Source: Cryobacterium ruanii
Lineage (GTDB): Bacteria > Actinomycetota > Actinomycetes > Actinomycetales > Microbacteriaceae
Reading direction: 5' to 3'
NCBI RefSeq assembly: GCF_004404055.1
Contig: NZ_SOHK01000002.1
Span: 1 to 54,665, forward strand
Length of the DNA: 54,665 bases
Made by a program: the position numbers and the translations under genes. Positions within the stretch are counted from its first letter, which is position 1, and every line of letters begins with the position of its first letter. Shown here piece after piece: positions 17,930 to 25,437 of this stretch. The notes beneath the pieces were generated by a model. The model saw only the letters and a program-made list of their open reading frames with translations. It was not told where the DNA came from and did no database searches.

Positions 17930-18330
17930 AACTATCACCGGCGCCCTGGCCTGTCCGGGGTTAGGTCTGCGGCCCGTAGCGCAAGCGTAGGGCCAGCGCT
18001 GCCAGCGCGGCTCTTCGGACTCCAGCGAGAGAACCGCGAGTTGCGGAGGGCGAATAACATCCTGCGCAGCGCGTCGGCTTTTTTCGCGGCGGAGCACGAC
18101 CGCACCTCCATCAAATGATCACGTTCATCGACGTGAACAAGCACAAATACCGGGCCGAGCGGATTTGTAAGAAAATGCAGATCACCCCATCGACGCACCA
18201 CGCGGTCATCTCCCGGCCGCCCTCGCAACGATCGAAAACGGATGAGGAGACCATGGTGAAGATCACAGACGTCTAGAAGAAGAACTCTGGCGTTCACGGT
18301 GTGCGAAAGGTCCACGCCCAACTCAAACGA
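17930..18330 (+). pseudogene. Second decayed IS3-family element, opposite orientation
   Basis: The plus strand holds an OrfA C-terminus (LQRENRELRRANNILRSASA, then FFAAEHDRTSIK, stop 18118). It overlaps by ATGA the start of an OrfB N-terminus at 18115 (MITFIDVNKHKYRAERICKK). OrfB has an internal TAG, then GVHGVRKVHAQLKRW, and decays after about 18330. The OrfA helix-turn-helix is missing. This is a different IS3 subgroup from the neighbour on the minus strand, judging by its OrfA ending. Bases 18331-18561 show nothing recognisable. Confidence 0.85.
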
Positions 18331-18561
18331 TGGAGCGGATGCCCGCGGCTGCGGCCAATCCCTACTCGGCTTCGGTGCCGACTCTTCCAAAAGTGATTGC
18401 GGGGTGTTTTTCAGAGGCCGCGCTGAATGTCGGGGCTACCAGCTTGTGCACGCCTGAGCAGGCCCCGGAATAGAGGTGTTCTGTCAAGAAGATCCAGGAC
18501 CACACGGCACTGTGCGTGCTCGCATGGCGCCTGGACCGCAACCTTGATCGGACGCTTGCAG

Positions 18562-19257
18562 CTAGTGCAGAACTCCGCAGGCGACCGGGTCTGTTGCCTC
18601 GGCGGGGAGGGTGGGGTCAAGCTCGCTTGCACCCTCGGGATCGCTGAGGTTGTACGTTCCGTTGCCGTCGTAGTCGTTTCCGTGGATCACGACGACGCCC
18701 TCACCATCACGGATGGCTTCAGCGATCTGCGCGGCAGTGCCGAGCCCTTCGGCTCCCGGGTAGCCGGTTCCGGCGACGTCCGTGAATCGGATGTTGGTCC
18801 GGAGGTAGCTATAGGAGCCGTTCTTCGAGACGGGGAACCGGGAAACGTCCAGGAAACTGGCCGGCGAGGTGTCGCCGCTGGTATTCAGGGACACCACGAC
18901 GGGGCCGTAGGCCGGTACCCCCTCGACGGTGTTCAACCGTCCGTCACCGTTACTATCCAACGCCAGCGTGGGGCACTCATTCATGGCCTGTTCCCCGTAG
19001 TGGATGTGCTGGGCGTGCGGAGCATCGGGGGTCAAACCCCGCGCGCGGATTCCGATCGCCCGGATTGTCTCGCCGCGAACAACGGCGAACGCCCTACCCG
19101 ACGCTCCGGAGTCGTTAAGCTCCGTGAGGTTAGCCGTCAGCACCACGTTACCGCGCACCGATTTCGGGACATGCGCCGACGCCGGCGCAGCGCCCAGCGA
19201 CACAGCGATCACCGCAGCTGCACTCAACCCGAGAACCAGTTTGATGTTCTTCTTCAC
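18562..19257 (-). CDS. Secreted CHRD-like protein with an EF-hand-like loop
   Basis: A 231-aa exported protein. GTG start at 19257 with AGGAG six bases upstream; signal peptide with KKNIK, a hydrophobic LVLGLSAAAVIAVSLG core and an APASAH cleavage site. The mature part resembles CHRD / Cu-Zn SOD-like beta-barrel proteins: ANLTELNDSGASGRAFAVVR, GLTPDAPHAQHIHYGEQ and GVVVIHGNDYDG. The histidines in HAQHIH and VIHGND lie where SOD-like folds bind metal, but whether metal is bound is unknown. DSNGDGRLNTVEG is a close match to an EF-hand calcium loop. A single cysteine occurs near the middle (ECP) and another close to the C-terminus (ACG). It has no obvious operon partners and lies beside IS3 debris. 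Confidence 0.75.
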   Translation of the reverse strand: MKKNIKLVLGLSAAAVIAVSLGAAPASAHVPKSVRGNVVLTANLTELNDSGASGRAFAVVRGETIRAIGIRARGLTPDAPHAQHIHYGEQAMNECPTLALDSNGDGRLNTVEGVPAYGPVVVSLNTSGDTSPASFLDVSRFPVSKNGSYSYLRTNIRFTDVAGTGYPGAEGLGTAAQIAEAIRDGEGVVVIHGNDYDGNGTYNLSDPEGASELDPTLPAEATDPVACGVLH

Positions 19258-19847
19258 GATTCACTCCTATGTGTCCTCGCCCATCGGGACGATCCCGACG
19301 ATTAATGCGACAGCGTTGATACGTAGCCCTCCGTCAAATGCATTGTTATTACTCGCACGCACGCACGCTTGCGGCGAAGAGTATCCGCAAATCAAGCTTC
19401 CTGACAGTGGTGGTTGCCGATTTTGTCCGCTGCTCGCACATGTCCTTTTCATCACGATCCTGGTCTGGTGAACGGATCGATGAGACCGTCGATGTGCCAG
19501 ACCTGGTGGAAACAGCACTCAGAGATTGACCTTCGGCTACTGCGATCAGCTCGCGCCGTGTCGGTAGACCTGCGCCACGACAAATTTCACGAGGCGATCG
19601 AACTGGCGTCGGTTCTCCTATAGCCGAGCCTTCAACCAAAGTGCCCTCCGCGAAACTCTTCACGAAACGGCCCCGATAGAAGCATCCACTCAGCGGGACG
19701 TGACCCATTGAAAACCCGGGGCATTATTTGTCAGCCCTGATTCCGCGCCTGCACCGTTGGTACCACCGCGTCCCACGACCTACGGCTCGACTTATCTGGT
19801 GTTCCCGGCCATCGGATGCGCAGACCGTGCGGTGAAACCGTTGCAGC
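19258..19847. other. Gene-free stretch between the CHRD-like and photolyase-like genes
   Basis: About 590 bases. Several open frames exist on both strands, but none has a plausible start, composition or family resemblance. A short minus-strand segment near 19600 (QFDRLVKFVVAQVYRHGA) reads like protein and then meets stops, so this may be another gene relic. Confidence 0.4.
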
Positions 19848-21056
19848 CTATTTCGGCCTAGCGATATTCCTGCGCCACGCAGAGAAACTTGTGACAGAGC
19901 CGGCATGTGGTTGGGTAAGCCATGGCCATGGATGAAGTTCCACGGTAGTCCCGGCGTATTTTTCGAAGCTCGGGACCGGGGCCCAAGTGATTGCAGCGCG
20001 CAGTCCTGGAGTGATTTGCCTCGGGTCTCCGAGATGCACAATGACCTCTCGCCGCGCAGCGAGGTCTTGCAGTGTCTCAACGAAGAATATGAGTCTTTTG
20101 CTCGAAAGCTGAAGCTTTTTCAAGGCCGGTTCGTCAAAAATGAAGACGACCGGCAGCAGCGGATGCGCGAGCATCGCCGGATCCGCATCGCCAAGTGACT
20201 CGACGGTGAGCAACACCGATTGCGGCGTCGAGCGCTCGACGACCGTGGTCGGACCTTGAGTGGTTGCAATATCGTAGTCACGAACGAGCCGTGGACTTGG
20301 ATTCGATACTGGGCGCGGATCCAACTGCGGAGGAAAATTCTCGATCGGGCAGGCCCGATTGAGGGGGCAGACCGCACACAGTTGAGGCGCACGTTTTTCG
20401 ACCTGCCAACGCGCGAATCCATAGGGTTTGCCGGTACCCGCGCCGACTGTCCATTGCCACCCGAGCAGGTTTGCGGCACGAGAACCGTCTAAGAGGTGGC
20501 GATGAAAATACTCCTGACCGGCCGGCCATCCTTTTCCGGATCGGACCGTGTAGTGCGAAGCGAACCACATACGGGTTTGGTTCACCAACCAGCCATCTGT
20601 TTCCAGGCTCGAGACCACCCAGTCAACGCAGGTCATCTCACGCGGCAACGCGGCTGGCGCGAACTCCCCCGACCAGACAACGTCGAAGCGCAAATTATGG
20701 TGCAGATCCATGCCGACGCGAGCATATAAGTGACGAGCGTACTCCTGCCAGAGCAGTTCGTCGCGGAACTTGGCGACGTCAGAAGGGGGACCTGCAACTG
20801 TGCTCCAGACCTCCCGCAGCGGAAGTAATCCGTGGCGAATGTAAGGCGACAACCGGGATGCTCCGCGATCCGAGTCTGGAAGCACCTGGTTGCGCTTGGC
20901 GGCATACCCTGTGACGTCGAACGAATCGAGTGCAGCATCCGCCGCTGATTGGCCACCGCGAATGACCGGACTCGCCTTGATCTGATCGCTTACCAGGTGC
21001 GACAGGTATCGATCGACGACGGCTTCCGGGGAGATACCAGCTAGGTCAATAATCAC
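19848..21056 (-). CDS. Photolyase/cryptochrome-like protein with permuted domain order
   Basis: A 402-aa flavoprotein of the photolyase superfamily, but with its halves swapped. Residues ~40-245 are the helical FAD-binding domain: SRLSPYIRHG (68-76), FRDELLWQEYARHLYARVG (97-115), WLVNQTRMWFASH (156-168) and DGSRAANLLGWQWTVGAGTG (190-209). Residues ~278-398 form the Rossmann domain that normally comes first: LPVVFIFDEPAL (301-312), RLIFFVETLQDLAAR (321-335), VIVHLGDPRQITP (338-350) and the closing SFSAWRR. Four cysteines, C143 (MTCV), C227, C230 and C236 (CAVCPLNRAC), resemble the iron-sulfur set of bacterial FeS cryptochromes/photolyases. It may repair UV-damaged DNA or sense light. GTG start at 21056 with only GGCGG upstream. 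It is a single-gene unit. Confidence 0.85.
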   Translation of the reverse strand: MIIDLAGISPEAVVDRYLSHLVSDQIKASPVIRGGQSAADAALDSFDVTGYAAKRNQVLPDSDRGASRLSPYIRHGLLPLREVWSTVAGPPSDVAKFRDELLWQEYARHLYARVGMDLHHNLRFDVVWSGEFAPAALPREMTCVDWVVSSLETDGWLVNQTRMWFASHYTVRSGKGWPAGQEYFHRHLLDGSRAANLLGWQWTVGAGTGKPYGFARWQVEKRAPQLCAVCPLNRACPIENFPPQLDPRPVSNPSPRLVRDYDIATTQGPTTVVERSTPQSVLLTVESLGDADPAMLAHPLLPVVFIFDEPALKKLQLSSKRLIFFVETLQDLAARREVIVHLGDPRQITPGLRAAITWAPVPSFEKYAGTTVELHPWPWLTQPHAGSVTSFSAWRRNIARPK

Positions 21057-21387
21057 CCGCCAAGTCTAAATTGCAAAGATGAAGTATCTCCGGATGTGAA
21101 TCTTGCGGGGTTCGATTTTTTTACCTCGGCTTCAGGAATCGAACGTCTTAGATTCTGTCGGCCACAGCGACGAGACGGGTGCACCCCGACGACGTCGGCC
21201 ACACAGCCGGATCGGCGAATCGGCAAGAGGATGCTGCCCTCGGCGTTCCGCGAGGCGCACGATGAACGGGACACGGGACACGGGAGGGGTCTATCAGCAC
21301 CTTTCCTCCGTTCACGTCAGGAGAACTCTCTGCGGGACGCTTTCTTTGTGTCAGTTCCGGCGTCGTGGTGCTTCTGGCGGGTGTGGA
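21057..21387. other. Gene-free stretch between the photolyase-like gene and the sigma/anti-sigma pair
   Basis: About 330 bases. A run of seven T at 21116-21122 follows GGGGTTCGA, but there is no clear stem; a tRNA was considered and not supported. No coding sequence was recognised. Confidence 0.4.
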
Positions 21388-21996
21388 TCAGCCGGGGAAT
21401 GCTGCGTCGTAAACCGCGCGGAGCTCGGCGCTGTCGGCCCCGGTGACGCCGCAGCCGGTGATCGTTCCAGCCACAGCGCCGACGAGGTAGCTTTGGCCGA
21501 CCTCGAACGGCACGCCCGAGGAGTCGGCAGTCATCGCATCGCCCTGCGCGACCTCCACGCGGTCGGCGACGTCGCCGGCGAAGCGCTCCGTGACCTCCAG
21601 CATTACGGTGTCGCCTTGGGTCGGCAGCACCGTCGCGGCGAACGCCTGCTCCTGCGCTGCGACGGTCGCCGGCACGAGCGCGAGGCAGCTGCCGCTCGCG
21701 AGGCCTTCGCCCATGGGAGGCTGCAGCGCCTCGACGGTGGGTTCCGGGCCGCGGAGGACGAGGGGCGCGACGATTGCTGCGGCGATGGCGATGCCGGCGG
21801 CGACGCCGACCATTGGCATCCACCGCCGGAAGGTGCCTCGCGGCGCCTCGGGGGTGACGGTCGTGGTGGTAGAAGACTGGTTGGTCATGATCTGCTCCAT
21901 TCTGTGGTCGAGCCATGTCGGCGAGGCAGGGAGCAGCGCGCGGGCCGGATCGGCGGCGCGCAGCTGATCGCGCAGCGCACGGTCATCGTCGTGCAT
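21388..21996 (-). CDS. Single-pass membrane protein, likely partner (anti-sigma) of the ECF sigma factor
   Basis: A 202-aa protein of unknown family. ATG 21996 has GAAGGGAG seven bases upstream and overlaps the end of the sigma gene by 14 bases. A charged cytoplasmic N-terminus (HDDDRALRDQLRAADPARAL) precedes one membrane helix (residues ~60-80, MVGVAAGIAIAAAIVAPLVL). The outer domain of about 120 residues contains two cysteines (GSCLA and TGCGV) that could form a disulfide. The arrangement, co-translated directly after an ECF sigma factor and spanning the membrane once, is that of an anti-sigma or signal-relay protein. No zinc-binding HxxxCxxC motif is present, so it is not a ZAS-type anti-sigma factor. 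Confidence 0.65.
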   Translation of the reverse strand: MHDDDRALRDQLRAADPARALLPASPTWLDHRMEQIMTNQSSTTTTVTPEAPRGTFRRWMPMVGVAAGIAIAAAIVAPLVLRGPEPTVEALQPPMGEGLASGSCLALVPATVAAQEQAFAATVLPTQGDTVMLEVTERFAGDVADRVEVAQGDAMTADSSGVPFEVGQSYLVGAVAGTITGCGVTGADSAELRAVYDAAFPG

Positions 21997-22570
21997 CTTC
22001 GCTCCCTTCGTCATAAGTTATATGTCCGGTCGGGGTGCCGGATTTCAATAGCTCCTGCTTGAGGCGCGCCTTCGCACGGTGGAGACGGATCGCCGCTGCG
22101 TTCGCGCTGATGCCGAGCACAACGGCAATCTGCGGGCTCTTCAACTCGTCCCACGCCCACAGCCGCAGGATCTCGGCGTCGTTTCGACGCAGGCCGGCGA
22201 GGGCAGTGGTCACGCGGGCCGCCTCTGCGGCGCCATCGACAGTGGATCCTGCGGGATTCTCGTCCGCAGCGACCGGCGGCGGGTCGATGGCGATGATGCG
22301 GCCGATGAGACGGGTGCGACGACGCTCGGCGCGGCGGGCGTTGCTGAGGCATTGCCCCGCGACGACGATCGCCCAAGGGAGGGCGTCGTCGGGCACCTCG
22401 TCGAGGCGGCGCCAGCACACCAGCAGGGTGTCGCCGATCACGTCGTCGGCCGTCGCGGCATCGGTGCGGCGGTGCAGGTATCGGCGCACAGGGTCGACGA
22501 CGAGCACGACGAGGTTGCGCATACGCTTCTCGCGCTCAGCATCGGTGTCGGTGTCGGTCACAACTCTCAT
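21983..22570 (-). CDS. ECF-type RNA polymerase sigma factor
   Basis: A 195-aa sigma-70 family protein with the two ECF regions only. Region 2 spans ~20-85 (VRRYLHRRTDAATADDVIGDTLLVCWRRL, PWAIVVAGQCLSNARRAERR). Region 4 spans ~125-180 (LAGLRRNDAEILRLWAWDEL, ISANAAAIRLHRAKARLKQEL). Start ATG 22570 is preferred over the upstream ATG at 22606, since the sigma-2 region begins soon after; the exact start is unsure. It probably reads a small regulon, including its own promoter, when released by the downstream membrane protein. Its trigger is not evident from neighbours, though the light-related genes upstream make it worth testing. Confidence 0.82.
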   Translation of the reverse strand: MRVVTDTDTDAEREKRMRNLVVLVVDPVRRYLHRRTDAATADDVIGDTLLVCWRRLDEVPDDALPWAIVVAGQCLSNARRAERRRTRLIGRIIAIDPPPVAADENPAGSTVDGAAEAARVTTALAGLRRNDAEILRLWAWDELKSPQIAVVLGISANAAAIRLHRAKARLKQELLKSGTPTGHITYDEGSEDARR

Positions 22571-23097
22571 ACTGAAGTATGTCCGACAGGGCCGCGGGGA
22601 TTTCATGCAGGGTGTTCTAGCAGCGTTCTACCCTGTCAGCGTCTTTCTCGTGGCCACGTCAGTACCACCCTAGGTGGGTCTTGCAGCCAAAAGAGGCCTG
22701 GATCGACGCGATGTCGAACGCCGCATCATCGACAATTTTCGGTCATCCCGCGCGTTGACATCCGCGCACAGTGCGTCGATCACTGGCGGTTCATGAAGCC
22801 GTGCAAGACGGCGCTACTGGTAGCCCGTGGCCGGCGGCGGGAAACCCGCATGGACCGCCACGGGCGCGACCAGAGCGCCACCCTGCGAGCCGGCGCAGCC
22901 CGCGAAAATATAAGCAGCATGGATGACCGTAAGCATGGGGGCCTTCTGACTGTTCTCATACCGAAAAATAGTGACGCAGCGACAGATCCGACGACCGACG
23001 CCGCGGCCGCGCGCTGTGCGACCCACGAACGGTCCGCCAATCTCACTCCAACTAACGCACGCACAACACCGGCCAACACTTGTGCAATAATCTGCGT
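22571..23097. other. Divergent intergenic region, sigma gene to ArsR gene
   Basis: About 530 bases without a convincing gene. CCACC-CTA-GGTGG (22665-22677) is a perfect 13-bp dyad with a CTAG core, 95 bases upstream of the sigma start. Near the right end, ATCTGC (23090-23095) and GCAGAT (23104-23109) form an inverted repeat across the ArsR start codon. AATAATCT just upstream is a possible -10, placing the transcription start at or near the ATG. Confidence 0.45.
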
Positions 23098-23490
23098 ATG
23101 AATGCAGATAAAAAGATGTGCACGCTTGATGCGGATGGGGAGTACGTCGAGTTGGCAGTAGAGGTCTTCACGATGCTCGCCGATGCCACACGCATTCGCA
23201 TCATTCTGGCACTCCGCGACACGGAGTTGTCGGTGAACCAGCTTGCCGAGACGGTCGATAAGTCTCAAGCAGCCGTCTCCCAGCACCTTGCGAAGCTGCG
23301 GCTCGGGCGCATCGTGGCCACCCGTCGCGAGGGCACTCGGGTGTTCTACCGTTTGGCCAATGAGCATGCCCGCCAGCTCGTCGCGGATGCGATTTTTCAG
23401 GCGGAGCATGCCGTCGAGGGCACACCGGCGCATCACCGGCATCCCCTCGAGCGTTCTGCTGACGCTCACGATGAGGGCGCTCATGCTTGA
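23098..23490 (+). CDS. ArsR/SmtB-family metal-responsive repressor
   Basis: A 130-aa winged-helix regulator. The recognition region is LSVNQLAETVDKSQAAVSQH, then the wing LGRIVATRREGTRVFYRLAN. Metal-site candidates are C8 near the N-terminus and the His-rich C-terminus (EHAVEGTPAHHRHPLERSADAHDEGAHA), a layout like nickel/cobalt sensors such as NmtR or KmtR rather than the CxC arsenic site. The ATG has no ribosome site; with a possible -10 about six bases upstream, the mRNA may be leaderless. An inverted repeat spans the start codon, as expected for self-repression. It overlaps the exporter gene downstream by eight bases. Confidence 0.87.
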   Translation: MNADKKMCTLDADGEYVELAVEVFTMLADATRIRIILALRDTELSVNQLAETVDKSQAAVSQHLAKLRLGRIVATRREGTRVFYRLANEHARQLVADAIFQAEHAVEGTPAHHRHPLERSADAHDEGAHA

Positions 23491-24721
23491 GGTCCTGCGC
23501 AACCGAACGTATCGCCGATTGTTCAGCGCGCAGATCGTGGCGCTGGTCGGCACCGGACTGCTCACCGTGGCGTTGGGCCTGCTCGCGTTCGACCTCGCCG
23601 GCGGCGACGCCGGTATCGTGCTCGGCATCGCACTGACCATCAAAATGCTTGCCTATGTCGGCATCGCCCCCGTGATCGCTGCACTGACGGCGCACGTACC
23701 GCGCAAGAACCTGCTGGTGTCAGCGGATGTGCTGCGCGCGATCGTCGCGTTTTCCCTGCCGTTCGTCACCGAGGCCTGGCAGATCTACGTGCTCATCTTC
23801 GTACTGCAAGCCGCCTCGGCCACGTTCACCCCGGCATTTCAGGCCCTCATCCCGGTGATACTTCCAGAGGAAAATGAATACACCCGAGCGCTGTCGCTGT
23901 CGCGACTGGCTTACGACCTCGAATCGCTCCTGAGCCCCATCCTGGCTGCCGCCCTGTTGACCGTGATCAGCTATCACTCCCTGTTCGTGGGAACCGTCAT
24001 CGGCTTCGTTGGCTCCGCTCTGCTCGTTCTCACAGCCACCCTGCCGGCACACCACGTCTCCCCTCCGACACCCTTCTGGGAGCGCCTCACCCGTGGCGCA
24101 CGAGTCTTCTGGCGCACCCCGGAATTGCGCTCCCTGCTTGCCATGAACATGGTCGTCGCAACGTCGACCAGCATGGTCATCGTCAACACCGTCGTACTCG
24201 TGCAAAGCCACTTCGGCGGCGCTCAGTCCGACTTCGCCGTCGCCCTGGCGTGTTACGGATTCGGGTCCATGCTCGTTGCGCTCGCGCTGCCGCGGGTACT
24301 CGAGCGCTTTGCCGACCGCAACATCATGCTGCTTGGCTGTGCGGTACTGCCCATCGGGCTTCTCGCCCTCGCCGGTATTGTTTTCGCGCCAGCAACGCCC
24401 CTGGCCTGGTCTGGTCTCCTCGTGATCTGGTTCGTGCTCGGCGCCGCTACCGCGCTCATCCTGACGCCGTCGGCACGACTGTTGCGCCGCTCTTCCGACG
24501 AGACTAATCGTCCGGCCGTCTTTGCCGCGCAGTTTTCGCTCTCTCATGCCTGCTTCATCGTGACCTACCCACTGGCCGGGATACTCGGAGCCCTGCTCGG
24601 GTTAGCGCCAACTGCAGCGGTGCTCGCCGGCATCGGTACAATCGCCGGCATCATTGCGCTTCGGGCGTGGACGACTCATCCAATATCGTCGGCACCCGTG
24701 GAGTCACCGATCGCCGCCTGA
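23483..24721 (+). CDS. Major facilitator superfamily exporter
   Basis: A 412-aa transporter with twelve predicted helices. N-terminal LRNRTYRRLFSAQIVALVGTG is the standard opening of MFS drug/metal exporters, and the first cytoplasmic loop carries HVPRKNLLVSADVLRA. ATG 23483 is preferred: GAGGG precedes it and it overlaps the ArsR stop by eight bases; an in-frame ATG at 23471 is an alternative. The ArsR-MFS pair is co-transcribed, so the substrate is probably the ligand of the regulator, a divalent metal ion or its complex. It does not resemble NreB/CnrT closely enough to name a metal. No large soluble domains are present. Confidence 0.88.
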   Translation: MLEVLRNRTYRRLFSAQIVALVGTGLLTVALGLLAFDLAGGDAGIVLGIALTIKMLAYVGIAPVIAALTAHVPRKNLLVSADVLRAIVAFSLPFVTEAWQIYVLIFVLQAASATFTPAFQALIPVILPEENEYTRALSLSRLAYDLESLLSPILAAALLTVISYHSLFVGTVIGFVGSALLVLTATLPAHHVSPPTPFWERLTRGARVFWRTPELRSLLAMNMVVATSTSMVIVNTVVLVQSHFGGAQSDFAVALACYGFGSMLVALALPRVLERFADRNIMLLGCAVLPIGLLALAGIVFAPATPLAWSGLLVIWFVLGAATALILTPSARLLRRSSDETNRPAVFAAQFSLSHACFIVTYPLAGILGALLGLAPTAAVLAGIGTIAGIIALRAWTTHPISSAPVESPIAA

Positions 24722-24729
24722 AGGAAAGG

Positions 24730-24810
24730 ATGCTCGTGGCCGTGCTCCCCGCAGAACGGGTTGTCACGATCCGCGGTTTGACCGCCCCAATACTGGCATT
24801 CAGCATTTAG
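24730..24810 (+). CDS. Possible 26-aa peptide after the exporter gene
   Basis: ATG at 24730 directly follows AAGGAAAGG, a good ribosome site eight bases after the MFS stop. The frame encodes MLVAVLPAERVVTIRGLTAP and six more residues. Nothing is known about it. The ribosome site is the only positive evidence, and it could equally be a chance frame. Confidence 0.25.
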   Translation: MLVAVLPAERVVTIRGLTAPILAFSI

Positions 24811-24880
24811 CGCTCGCCGTGAGGTAATCTGACTGCGAAGACACTGGCAGTTATGGGCTGTGGGCAGAGAAGTAGGTGAA

Positions 24881-25342
24881 ATGAACCTGAAGCGCGCGAT
24901 ACGACGCCTGGTTGCGCCCGCCTCTGTGTCGCCTTTCATCTCCTTGCTCGCACTGGCCGCACTGCTCTTTGCAGTGTTTGCCATTCATTCCGAGGCCACC
25001 GGGCATGCCATGCACACGCCGGTCCCTGCTTCATCAAGTGCTACTGCTTTATCGACTGTGCCTGAGCAGCAATCTTCGGTGATGGGTATGGCTGCTGTCA
25101 TGGCTGCTCCCGTCGTCGCCGCGATCTCGTCCGGGAGCCTGGACGGCATGCTCGATTGCACTCTGCTGGCGATGACGTGCGTTTCGCTACTCACTCTCGT
25201 CGTGATGGTGTTCCTGACTCGGCTTCCGGCCACGTATCGGCGCCCACTCGATGCTGTCGGCATCATCCTGGGCTCATGGCGCACCCGCGCCCTGCCGGTT
25301 CAGCGACCCAGCCTCACCCTTCTCTCCATCTGTCGCGTTTAG
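24881..25342 (+). CDS. DUF6153-like small membrane protein
   Basis: A 153-aa protein resembling the DUF6153 family of actinobacterial metal-stress loci. After a basic N-terminus there is one hydrophobic helix (SPFISLLALAALLFAVFAIHS), a variable Ala/Ser/Met-rich segment with HAMHTP, and a second helix (LLAMTCVSLLTLVVMVFLT) with two cysteines (DCTLLAMTC). The C-terminus is basic. Function is unknown; the Met/His/Cys content and the location before DUF305 and multicopper oxidase genes suggest a role in copper handling. Start ATG 24881 has AGTAGGTG upstream. DUF6153 is a name from memory of similar loci, not a search result. Confidence 0.65.
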   Translation: MNLKRAIRRLVAPASVSPFISLLALAALLFAVFAIHSEATGHAMHTPVPASSSATALSTVPEQQSSVMGMAAVMAAPVVAAISSGSLDGMLDCTLLAMTCVSLLTLVVMVFLTRLPATYRRPLDAVGIILGSWRTRALPVQRPSLTLLSICRV

Positions 25343-25437
25343 ACCGTGATGCAGTTCCGAGCCACCACGTGGCCTCGGCAGCTCTGCCGTGCCCGCGGCC
25401 GCTCGGTTTCTACCACTTGACGACGAATGGACAAACA

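Noticed and set aside
21100..21150. tRNA-like GGGTTCGA segment
   Set aside because: It lacks a matching acceptor stem and anticodon arm; the following T-run breaks the T-arm.
22810..22940. A 40-codon minus-strand frame with a hydrophobic start (MLTVIHAAYIFAGCAG)
   Set aside because: There is no ribosome site, no recognisable family and no operon context; kept as unsupported.
22780..23643. A 287-codon minus-strand frame across the ArsR and MFS starts
   Set aside because: It is a shadow of the well-supported ArsR and MFS genes, with no recognisable protein features.
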